A program made the position numbers and the translations under genes. From Paenibacillus hamazuiensis (lineage in GTDB: Bacteria > Bacillota > Bacilli > Paenibacillales > NBRC-103111), in NCBI RefSeq assembly GCF_023276405.1, contig NZ_JALRMO010000001.1, positions 6,073,001 through 6,137,000 on the forward strand: a DNA stretch of 64,000 nt. The letters run 5' to 3'. Positions 32,439 to 38,946 of the stretch are shown here, in pieces. Numbering within the stretch: the first letter of the stretch is position 1; each line of letters begins with the position of its first letter. The notes beneath the pieces are model-generated. The model saw only the letters and a program-made list of their open reading frames with translations, did no database searches and was not told the origin of the DNA.

Positions 32439-33608
32439 TTACACCGCGTCCTCCTTATGCGTCAACCCTGCGCCTTGATCGTCCGAAACCGCGGAAATCA
32501 GCGTCAGGTGGTTGTTGTGATAAAAATCTTTCAAGTATTGATAAGCCTTCATGATGCGCGAGCGGCGCGGCAAGCGGTCTTTCTCATCGCCTTCGTAGAT
32601 CGCATCCCAGTTCACATGCGGCAAAATTTTCAGCGCATGCTCCAGCTCGTATTTGTTGAAGGTCGCGCTCTTGGTTGCTTCTTCGTGGAAGAACAGCGCC
32701 ATCGCGATTTGCACGTTTTCGGACCAGCAAAGCAGCCCCTGCTCCGGCTCCGGCAAATGCTGCAGCAGCTTGCCGAAATAGAAGGAAGCCAGCGCCAGAT
32801 GCTCTTGGATTTGTTTGTCCGTAAAGTGATAGCTGTTGTTCCGGGCAGCCGACTTGAGGCGACCTTCGAACAACCCGGCCAAAATCTCGATCAGCAGATG
32901 ATACGAAAATACGTACTCGGGCCCTTTGCCGCGTTCGGAGAACATGTCGACGGTAATTTTGCGCATCGCCTCATCCGTCTCCGCCATCTTGGTAGCCAGC
33001 ACATGGTAAAACCGGCGCTGCTCGCGCAGTACGGCCAGGTTTCCGCCGATTTTACGGGGCAGCTTGTTGATGTCGGAAAACAGCTGCCGCTCCTGGCGGG
33101 CATCGATATCCAAATAAATCATAACCGACATCGGGAACGAGTAGATTTTCCGCATTTTCTCGGTAATCTCATCCATCCGGTCGTATTCCCGGCGGTCTTT
33201 GGCGCGCGCCATCAAGCTTTGCATCGTTTCCATCAGACGGCGGAACGCCGCGAGGCGGTGCTGACCGTCCACGATGTACAGCTTTTCGATCGCTTGTAAG
33301 CGATATACGTTTTGCTCATGGTCATATTCGCCGGCCCCTCTGGCCGACAAAATGATGCCGGGGAAATAAATTCCCTGGTTGTTATCCAAATACAGCATAA
33401 TATAGTCCATCAGCTTGGACAGGTTTTGCGGAACGAGCGAACGCTGCACTTCAAGATCCACTTCGTAGATCGAGAACAGTTTGCTCATCGGGAGCGTCGT
33501 CGTCAAGGTCGTCTGTCCGAACGTGCGCGACAGGACGCCGGGAATCTCGATAAACGAGGACGCTTTTTGCTCGGCGAGCAGTTCCGATAAGGAAGATACA
33601 TGATCCAT
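32439..33608 (-). CDS. DGQHR-domain protein (DndB-like), first of a tandem pair
   Basis: This protein also has 389 residues from the ATG at 33608, preferred over a GTG at 33623 because AAAGGTGGG lies about 10 bases upstream. The motif YIVDGQHRLAAF sits at residues 112-123, followed by RQLFSDINKLPRKIGGNLAV. It is homologous to the downstream gene but clearly diverged, so the pair is an old duplication or a heteromeric partnership. Both are translated from one transcript with no gap. Functions unrelated to sulfur modification are possible, since DGQHR proteins occur outside dnd clusters. Confidence 0.85.
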   Translation of the reverse strand: MDHVSSLSELLAEQKASSFIEIPGVLSRTFGQTTLTTTLPMSKLFSIYEVDLEVQRSLVPQNLSKLMDYIMLYLDNNQGIYFPGIILSARGAGEYDHEQNVYRLQAIEKLYIVDGQHRLAAFRRLMETMQSLMARAKDRREYDRMDEITEKMRKIYSFPMSVMIYLDIDARQERQLFSDINKLPRKIGGNLAVLREQRRFYHVLATKMAETDEAMRKITVDMFSERGKGPEYVFSYHLLIEILAGLFEGRLKSAARNNSYHFTDKQIQEHLALASFYFGKLLQHLPEPEQGLLCWSENVQIAMALFFHEEATKSATFNKYELEHALKILPHVNWDAIYEGDEKDRLPRRSRIMKAYQYLKDFYHNNHLTLISAVSDDQGAGLTHKEDAV

Positions 33609-33623
33609 TTGATAAATTCCCAC

Positions 33624-34029
33624 CTTTTCATAAAGTTCATTATGGCCCTAGCCTCTTAACTCCACCATTACTATCGATTATAGGTATATATAAATCCCAT
33701 TATACATAAAACAGAGGCATTATTACCATTTTCCGACCGAATTTCGCTAAAAAAATGCAATTCCGACGGGCCGAAGGCTTTGTTCCGTTCGCTCAAACGT
33801 CCCGGCTCCGGTTGCCGACTGCAAGCGCAAGAGGATACAGCAAGATGATTATACTTAGTATCGGCCGGCAAGAACAACCGGCACTCTGCATTTTCAGCCG
33901 CGTTAAGCGAATTTTTAGGTTATTTTAAGCTTCGTGTCACGATTTCTTCATACCTTTGGCTGAAAATAACTTTGCAGCACCGATGCGATGATCCTCATCG
34001 CCCATTCCCCCATTGAAGGAGAGATTACC
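33624..34029. other. Intergenic region without a supported gene
   Basis: This stretch separates the divergent DGQHR operon and the secreted repeat protein. It holds a hairpin near 33863-33882 (GCCGG/CCGGC) and no recognisable riboswitch or gene. Promoters for both directions must lie here; none is clear enough to mark. Confidence 0.4.
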
Positions 34030-34566
34030 ATGTGGAAACAAAAGCTGACTGCCCTGACGCTGGCGGGAGCCCTGCTTTTGTCCGGAACAAGCGCTTTTGC
34101 GGCAACGACGGACAATGCTTCCGCCCCCGTGCCTGACAAGCTGACCGAGAAAGCGGCCAAGCTCGGCATCGACACGACCGGGAAAACAAAGAAACAACTC
34201 AAAGAGGCCATCCATGCCCAGAAGGCATCCGCCCGTCAAGACAAGCTGGCCAAGCTGAACGAACGTGCCGCCAAACTCGGCATCAATACGGAGGGCTTGA
34301 CGGCTCAGCAGCTTAAACAAGCGATCCGCGACAAAGTCCATGCGGACCGGCAGGCGAAGCTGGAAAAAGCCGCCGCCAAATACGGCATAAGTACCGATGG
34401 CCTTACTATTAATCAACTTCGCCAGGCGGTTCATGAGAAAAAAGCTGCCCAGCGTCTAGACCATCTTCAAAAAGCGGCCGCCAAACTCGGCATCAATACG
34501 ACCGGGCTGAGCACGAAAGAAATCGCCCAAGCGATTCACGCCAAGAAAAAGCCGGCTACTCCGTAA
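34030..34566 (+). CDS. Secreted protein made of four HeH/SAP-like helical repeats
   Basis: This 178-residue protein has a signal peptide (KLTALTLAGALLLSGTSAFA) followed by four repeats of about 35-38 residues on the pattern KLxKAAAKLGINTxGLT and then QQLKQAIxxKK. The pattern fits short helix-extended loop-helix (HeH/SAP-like) DNA- or protein-binding motifs, here outside the membrane. The ATG at 34030 has AAGGAG 8 bases upstream. It is monocistronic with a terminator. The role is unknown; a basic secreted helical protein could bind cell-wall polymer or DNA. Confidence 0.8.
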   Translation: MWKQKLTALTLAGALLLSGTSAFAATTDNASAPVPDKLTEKAAKLGIDTTGKTKKQLKEAIHAQKASARQDKLAKLNERAAKLGINTEGLTAQQLKQAIRDKVHADRQAKLEKAAAKYGISTDGLTINQLRQAVHEKKAAQRLDHLQKAAAKLGINTTGLSTKEIAQAIHAKKKPATP

Positions 34567-34596
34567 ACCGGCCCCTGGCCCACCCGTTCGGGACCT

Positions 34597-34656
34597 GCCG
34601 CATGATGCCCCTTCTTCCGTCACACAGAACCGAGGGGAGCTGTCATGCGGCTTTTT
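34597..34656 (+). terminator. Rho-independent terminator
   Basis: GCCGCATGAT with GCCCCT pairs with AGGGGAGC and GTCATGCGGC and is followed by TTTTT. It ends the secreted repeat protein transcript. Confidence 0.85.
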
Positions 34657-34692
34657 ACATTCAAATTCCGCCATTTAAGCGAATATGCCGGC

Positions 34693-35433
34693 TCAGCCCA
34701 TCTTGCGCGCGATCATCTGCACAAAACGCGAATCCCGCTCATCCAGCTCCAAGGCAAACCCGGCTTCCTCCAGCGCGGCGCGGACCCATTCCGGCTCCAG
34801 CCTCAGCTTCAGGTAGCTGCTCTTATGAAGCTGCCAGCCGGCTCCGCTTTTCTCGTAAACGATATCACTCACGACAACGACCTCCGGCTTATATTCCAGA
34901 AACGCCGTCATGATCCGCGTTTCGTCACTGCGGACGGGGAGGATCCGGTCGGTATCCGTCAGCTCCCGCGTATAATCGCGAAATGTCCAGATCGACCGAC
35001 CGCCGGGCACCAGCACGTCGTGCACCTTTTCGAACAGAAGTTTTACCTGCTCCCTTGAACTCAAATGCGTTAAAGTATCGCCGAAGCAGGTGACGAGCTC
35101 CAGAGATTGCGGAGCCCCCCAGCGTTCGGCATCGAGTACGTCGCAGCAAACCGTCTTGGCGGTCAGTCCGCGTTCTTCAGCATGCTTTCTGAGTTCGCCA
35201 ATCAGAATCGAGCTTACATCCACACCGATTATATCATAACCCAGCTGCGCCAACGCCAAGCTCTGCGCCCCGGGGCCGCATCCGAGATCCGCCGCCCTTC
35301 CATTTAAGCCCGGGCTGATTTCGTGTTTTTCGAAAAAATGAAGCGCTTCCCTGATCTTTTCGTCAAAGTCCCCTAACATCCATGAATAAAATTTGGCGAG
35401 CATTTCCTCATAATGCCGTTCGCTTGAAGCCAC
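34693..35433 (-). CDS. Class I SAM-dependent methyltransferase
   Basis: This 246-residue protein has a Rossmann-type SAM site: ADLGCGPGAQSLALAQLGYD (residues about 48-67), IGVDVSSILI and FGDTLTHL. It resembles small-molecule methyltransferases of the Methyltransf_25/11 type; the substrate cannot be named. The start is GTG at 35433 with a strong AAGGAGGTG upstream. It stands alone, convergent with the repeat-protein gene. Confidence 0.85.
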   Translation of the reverse strand: MASSERHYEEMLAKFYSWMLGDFDEKIREALHFFEKHEISPGLNGRAADLGCGPGAQSLALAQLGYDIIGVDVSSILIGELRKHAEERGLTAKTVCCDVLDAERWGAPQSLELVTCFGDTLTHLSSREQVKLLFEKVHDVLVPGGRSIWTFRDYTRELTDTDRILPVRSDETRIMTAFLEYKPEVVVVSDIVYEKSGAGWQLHKSSYLKLRLEPEWVRAALEEAGFALELDERDSRFVQMIARKMG

Positions 35434-35477
35434 TTTTGCACCTCCTTAACCGTATATAAATCCCTTAAGATTATAGC

Positions 35478-35506
35478 AAAAAAACCTTGCTCCCCAGCAA
35501 GGTTTT
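35478..35506 (-). terminator. Terminator of the tRNA Glu-Lys-Leu operon
   Basis: On the minus strand AACCTTGCTGGGGAGCAAGG forms a perfect stem followed by seven T, 12 bases past tRNA-Leu. Confidence 0.9.
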
Positions 35507-35517
35507 CTTCATGTCGA

Positions 35518-35600
35518 TGCGGTTGAGAGGACTCGAACCTCCACGAGCGTACGCCCACCACCCCCTCAAGATGGCGTGTCTGCCATTCCACCACAACCGC
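35518..35600 (-). tRNA. tRNA-Leu (GAG)
   Basis: This 83-base tRNA has acceptor stem GCGGTTG/CAACCGC with discriminator A, an anticodon stem CCATC/GGTGG with loop TTGAGGG (anticodon GAG), a long variable arm typical of Leu, and T-loop GGTTCGAGTCC. CCA is not encoded. Confidence 0.95.
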
Positions 35601-35612
35601 AAGCTATTAACA

Positions 35613-35685
35613 TGAGCCATGTAGGACTCGAACCTACGACACCCTGATTAAAAGTCAGGTGCTCTACCGACTGAGCTAATGGCTC
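35613..35685 (-). tRNA. tRNA-Lys (TTT)
   Basis: This 73-base tRNA has acceptor GAGCCAT/ATGGCTC with discriminator A, D-loop AGCTCAGTCGGTAGAGC, anticodon loop CTTTTAA (TTT) and T-arm TAGGTTCGAGTCCTA. CCA is not encoded. Confidence 0.96.
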
Positions 35686-35727
35686 TAACTGTTTATGTTA
35701 TAAATTATTTATCCCATAAATAAAAAA

Positions 35728-35802
35728 TGGTGACCCGTAGGGGATTCGAACCCCTGTTACCTCCGTGAAAGGGAGGTGTCTTAACCCCTTGACCAACGGG
35801 CC
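35728..35802 (-). tRNA. tRNA-Glu (TTC)
   Basis: The acceptor is GGCCCGT/ACGGGTC with discriminator A and an encoded CCA (35728-35730). The anticodon loop CTTTCAC gives TTC, and the T-arm is GGGGTTCGAATCCCC. It is the first tRNA of the group, 43 bases after a perfect promoter. Confidence 0.96.
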
Positions 35803-35845
35803 ACGTCGTACTAACTGAGGGCGTCCTTCGAAAGCGACAAGTGTT

Positions 35846-35874
35846 ATTATAGCAGGTCCTCTTCAGGTTGACAA
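35846..35874 (-). promoter_or_regulatory. Promoter of the tRNA operon
   Basis: On the minus strand TTGTCA (35874-35869) and TATAAT (35851-35846) are exactly 17 bases apart, a near-consensus vegetative promoter reading into tRNA-Glu. Confidence 0.88.
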
Positions 35875-35964
35875 GCCTTTTTTCAAATTTCGTCGATTTG
35901 GTAAAAAAATATAAGCTTGTGATATGCTAAACATATCGAAACAAGAACTTCATGGAGGGCATAT

Positions 35965-36894
35965 ATGCTCATTTATAACCGAGAAACCGGCCGGGTGACC
36001 GAAGAACCCGAACGTCCTTCCCGCGAGCAGGAAACTGTGTGGATTCGCCTGCATCAAGCGTCTCCGGAAGAGGTGAGCCGCGTGCTCGGCTGGTATCGCT
36101 GTCACCCGCTGGTCATCGAAGACTGCATCAAGCTGAACCAGCGGCCGAAGCTGGACCGGTACAAGGACCACATCCTGCTTACCTTTTTTGCCATCGCGCC
36201 AAAAAGCCTGTCCCCCGTCGAGATGGGCATCGTCATCGGCTCTCATTTTGTCATCACCGTCACGCACAAGGAGATTCCGTTTTTTGCGGAGATTGAGGCG
36301 GAATTGCTGCAGACCGGCGACCGCATGGCTCAGCCGGGGCAAATTTTGCACCGTATCCTCGACCGCTGCGTCGATGACTACACCGATATTACCGATCATA
36401 TCGAAGACAAGGTCGACAAGATGGAACGCAATCTTTTCCGCAATCCGTATATCCGGATATCCCGGGATGTTTTTCATTTGAAGCGGACGATTCATGGACT
36501 GCGCCGCATCGTTGCCGAGGAAAAAACGATTTTAGGAACGATCAGCCATCAAAACTTTCCGTACATGACACAGGACAGCGAAGTGTACTTTATCGATATT
36601 TACGATCACATCTCGAGGGTGATCGATTCGCTTGATGTGTTCCGGGAATCGCTCTCCGGTCTGCTCGAGCTGCAGATGGGCATGAAATCGGACCGCATGA
36701 ACGAGATCATGAAGACGCTGACGATCATCAGCTCGATCTTCCTGCCGCTGACGTTTATCGTTGGGCTGTACGGCATGAACTTCAAGAACATCCCCGAGTT
36801 AAATTGGGATTTCGGTTATTTGTACGTCTGGATCGTCATGCTTGTGGTGGCCGTGGGCATGTGGCTTATTTTTCGCTGGAAGCGGTGGTTATAA
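35965..36894 (+). CDS. corA: CorA family magnesium/cobalt transporter
   Basis: This 309-residue protein has a large cytoplasmic N-terminal domain and two C-terminal membrane helices (residues about 250-275 and 285-305). The selectivity motif YGMNF lies in the loop at the end of the first helix, followed by IPELNWDFGY. It forms a pentameric Mg2+ channel in the family. GGAGGG precedes the ATG. No M-box riboswitch is seen in the roughly 90 bases between the tRNA promoter and the gene. A dispersed repeat begins 4 bases after its stop. Confidence 0.93.
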   Translation: MLIYNRETGRVTEEPERPSREQETVWIRLHQASPEEVSRVLGWYRCHPLVIEDCIKLNQRPKLDRYKDHILLTFFAIAPKSLSPVEMGIVIGSHFVITVTHKEIPFFAEIEAELLQTGDRMAQPGQILHRILDRCVDDYTDITDHIEDKVDKMERNLFRNPYIRISRDVFHLKRTIHGLRRIVAEEKTILGTISHQNFPYMTQDSEVYFIDIYDHISRVIDSLDVFRESLSGLLELQMGMKSDRMNEIMKTLTIISSIFLPLTFIVGLYGMNFKNIPELNWDFGYLYVWIVMLVVAVGMWLIFRWKRWL

Positions 36895-36898
36895 GCGC

Positions 36899-37157
36899 GT
36901 CCCCCTAAATCCCCCCACCGGGGGACCCCAGGCGCTCAGGCGCCCTGGACCCGCCCGTATGGAGGGAGTGCTCGCTGCTAGTTCGCGTTTGCCCGGCATG
37001 GATTTTTTGCCTTCGGAAAAAAATCCTATGCCGGGCACGCTGCACTTTTGGAGCGATGCCCAAGGAGTTTATGAGTGTCTCATCCTTGCCTATGTCCGAC
37101 CCGTTTTGGCTGTCGCCAAATTGGGGTCGGACACGCTTTACTACCCGATCGGCTGAC
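36899..37157. repeat. Dispersed structured repeat, copy B
   Basis: It shares the motif order of copy A at 30606: CCCCCTAAATCCCCCC, GGGGGACCCCAGGCG, CGCCCTGGACCCGCCC, TAGTTCGCGTTTGCC, then a hairpin (CCCGGCAT and GATTTTTT pairing with AAAAAATC and ATGCCGGG) and CACGCTGCACTTTTGGAGCG. A second hairpin follows (TGTCCGACCC with GGGTCGGACA, 37092-37133). It is non-coding. Confidence 0.7.
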
Positions 37158-37180
37158 AGACCGAACTACTAAAATACAAA

Positions 37181-37377
37181 CATAGCGGAGCCCACGTTCG
37201 CTATTCTCGGATAAACGGGCGCTTCGAAAAAAATAGAGAAACTGGGGTGCGCTAAATCGGTGGAAAATGGTGTTTGTACCGGGCCCGGGTAATCAGGTAA
37301 ATAGATCACCTGAGCTCCGCTAATTTTCGAGAGAATATCCGATATTGGCCTACTTAGCGAACGATAGTTCCGCTATG
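37181..37377. repeat. MITE-like palindromic repeat of about 197 bp
   Basis: The left end has CATAGCGGA, six bases, then GTTCGCTA. The right end reversed has CATAGCGGA, six bases, then GTTCGCTA. Internal segments GCTCCGCTAATTTTCGAG and TCGCTATTCTCGG repeat the same words. There is no gene inside. It resembles AGCGGA/TCCGCT intergenic repeats that I recall as common in Paenibacillus. Confidence 0.6.
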
Positions 37378-37424
37378 GTCCCGTTATCCCGGCAACGGCG
37401 CCCTCTGGCTCGGTGCCGCAACGC

Positions 37425-37448
37425 AAAAAAACCGCCTTCCGGCGGTTT
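37425..37448 (-). terminator. Terminator of the sprT/tRNA Asn-Ser unit
   Basis: On the minus strand AAACCGCCGGAAGGCGGTTT forms a perfect stem followed by TTTTT, about 18 bases past tRNA-Ser. Confidence 0.9.
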
Positions 37449-37465
37449 CTGTTTGCTTGCGGATA

Positions 37466-37553
37466 CGGAGAGAGAGGGATTCGAACCCTCGCACCACTTA
37501 CGCAGTCTAACCCCTTAGCAGAGGGTCCCCTTGAGCCACTTGGGTATCTCTCC
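37466..37553 (-). tRNA. tRNA-Ser (GCT)
   Basis: This 88-base tRNA has acceptor GGAGAGA/TCTCTCC, discriminator G as usual for Ser, anticodon loop TGCTAAG (GCT), a long variable arm and T-arm GAGGGTTCGAATCCCTC. CCA is not encoded. Confidence 0.95.
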
Positions 37554-37563
37554 AAGACGATAA

Positions 37564-37639
37564 TGGCTCCCCGAACAGGACTCGAACCTGTGACAACTCG
37601 ATTAACAGTCGAGTGCTCTACCGACTGAGCTATCGGGGA
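37564..37639 (-). tRNA. tRNA-Asn (GTT)
   Basis: The acceptor is TCCCCGA/TCGGGGA with discriminator G and an encoded CCA (37564-37566). The anticodon loop CTGTTAA gives GTT, and the T-arm is ACAGGTTCGAGTCCTGT. It lies 18 bases after sprT and is probably read from the same transcript. Confidence 0.96.
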
Positions 37640-37657
37640 AAGCGTAAAAATAATTTA

Positions 37658-38134
37658 TCACGATTTATGGGCCAAGTCAAGAGTATGCAACTTCAATTTC
37701 CCCCTGCATTTTCCACATGCATATTTGCGTGGATCCAGCTTCCGCTTGCGCAAATACTCCGTTCTGCAGCTGCTGCACACCAGCTTGTACCGGTAGGGCT
37801 CTCTCCGCTTTGCCGCGGTCGGAAGCGCTTTGCAAAAGCGTGTCCCCCCCACCTGGGCAAGCAGCGTCTTGAAGTCGGCATCCCGGTGCTGGTAGCCTTT
37901 TTTCAGCAAATGAAGGTGATAATGGCACAGCTCATGTTTGATGATCTTCTCTACGTCTTCCGCTCCGTACTCCGTATACTGCTGCCAGCTGATTTCAATG
38001 TCGTGAGACCGGGTAAAATATCTTCCTCCCGTCGCCCGCAATCTGCGGTTAAACCGCGCCCGATGCTGAAACGGTCTTCCGAACGACGCGAGCGATACCC
38101 GTTCCACCCATTGCTGCAGCTCCTGGTCATCCAT
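37658..38134 (-). CDS. SprT family zinc metalloprotein
   Basis: This 158-residue protein starts from the ATG at 38134, chosen because GGTGGGGG lies 8 bases upstream. It has an HExxH-type zinc site in KHELCHYHLHLLKKGYQHRD (about residues 68-87) and a C-terminal zinc ribbon, C-x2-C...C-x2-C (VCSSC and ACGKC). It is the counterpart of B. subtilis YdcK, which is found beside tex and cmpA as here. The molecular role in Bacillales is not established; SPRTN relatives cleave DNA-protein crosslinks. Confidence 0.9.
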   Translation of the reverse strand: MDDQELQQWVERVSLASFGRPFQHRARFNRRLRATGGRYFTRSHDIEISWQQYTEYGAEDVEKIIKHELCHYHLHLLKKGYQHRDADFKTLLAQVGGTRFCKALPTAAKRREPYRYKLVCSSCRTEYLRKRKLDPRKYACGKCRGKLKLHTLDLAHKS

Positions 38135-38281
38135 CAGTTTCCCCCACCTATATCGGTTCCATTCATAAACCCGGAACTCGCAATGCGTCAATTTGTGCTT
38201 CTCACTTGAATTTTAACCCGATCATGAGCTACACTGTCAAGTAGAAAAAGCTTTCGAACGCCAAAAAGCGAGGTACCCGAC

Positions 38282-38635
38282 ATGTCCAAATTTCGCTATG
38301 CCCTGCTGGAGCTGAACGGATCCATCGAATTTGTGGAAATGCCTTCCTCCCACATGTATCAATTGACCGCCCTGAATCAGCGGCTTCATAAAGAACTCGG
38401 CAAGCTGACCGCCGGCAATGTGCCGAGCCTGCCTGCCGTTATCGCCGAATTCGATCAGCTCGAGATCGTAAGTCCGAAATACGCCGTGACCGGCGGACTC
38501 GATTATATCAATCAGCTCGAGCGGACATTCTCCTCCATCCGGGAGAAGGAATACCCGCTCATTTCGCTGCTTACCGAGATTCGGGCGCTCCAGGCCCAGC
38601 TCGAGCAATGGTACGAGGAAGAAGAGCTGGTCTAG
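38282..38635 (+). CDS. Conserved hypothetical protein
   Basis: This 117-residue acidic protein (MSKFRYALLELNGSIEFVEM, PSSHMYQLTALNQRLHKELG, ending EIRALQAQLEQWYEEEELV) has no membrane or signal segment and ends in an amphipathic helix. GAGGT lies 9 bases before the ATG. From memory, Paenibacillus homologues carry unhelpful labels such as hydrolase. It is divergent from sprT and upstream of cmpA. Confidence 0.7.
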   Translation: MSKFRYALLELNGSIEFVEMPSSHMYQLTALNQRLHKELGKLTAGNVPSLPAVIAEFDQLEIVSPKYAVTGGLDYINQLERTFSSIREKEYPLISLLTEIRALQAQLEQWYEEEELV

Positions 38636-38724
38636 GCCCGGGATAATTGCCGGGACATGCACTTTATGGCCCACCTTCCCATATGCTAATACCAACTAGC
38701 TGGGGTGGGAAGGGGTTATGCGCG

Positions 38725-38865
38725 ATGCCGCAATGGTTATGCAACCAATTGATGCGTGCTTTTCAAAATAAAAACCGCCGGCAAATTCGACTTTTGAACG
38801 ATTGCTGGTTTTTTTACCGGACCCGTAAAACCGGTTCCGCGGAGGAATCTTCTCTTCAATCCTAA
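38725..38865 (+). CDS. cmpA: Cortex morphogenetic protein CmpA
   Basis: The protein has 46 residues: MPQWLCNQLMRAFQNKNRRQ, IRLLNDCWFFYRTRKTG and a short tail. It closely resembles the B. subtilis sporulation protein CmpA (37 residues), including LMRAFQ-x-KNR and LLNDCWFFYR. In B. subtilis CmpA restrains spore cortex assembly as part of coat-cortex quality control with SpoIVA and ClpXP. GGAAGGGG lies 10 bases upstream. The neighbourhood (sprT, tex) is as expected. The tail is about nine residues longer than in B. subtilis. Confidence 0.85.
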   Translation: MPQWLCNQLMRAFQNKNRRQIRLLNDCWFFYRTRKTGSAEESSLQS

Positions 38866-38872
38866 ACACGAC

Positions 38873-38922
38873 AAAAATAGAGCATGAGAGTAGAACGAAT
38901 CTATCTCATGCTCTATTTTTCT
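38873..38922. terminator. Bidirectional terminator between cmpA and tex
   Basis: AAAAATAGAGCATGAGA pairs with TCTCATGCTCTATTTTT in both directions, giving T-runs on both strands. It ends cmpA (plus) and tex (minus). Confidence 0.92.
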
Positions 38923-38946
38923 TTTCAAGCGGCTCTGCCCTACAGC

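Noticed and set aside
31335-33299. 654-codon plus-strand open frame across both DGQHR genes
   Set aside because: It is the mirror frame of two well-supported genes and spans their junction; no ribosome site or motif supports it.
31269-33608. Complete DNA phosphorothioation (dnd) system
   Set aside because: Only DGQHR genes are present; no cysteine desulfurase, dndC, dndD, dndE or dndFGH is in the window.
33624-34029. Riboswitch (c-di-GMP or c-di-AMP type) before the secreted repeat protein
   Set aside because: I looked for the conserved words of both classes on both strands and did not find them; only a simple hairpin is present.
35875-35964. M-box magnesium riboswitch before corA
   Set aside because: The space between the tRNA promoter and corA is under 100 bases and lacks the long conserved stems of an M-box.
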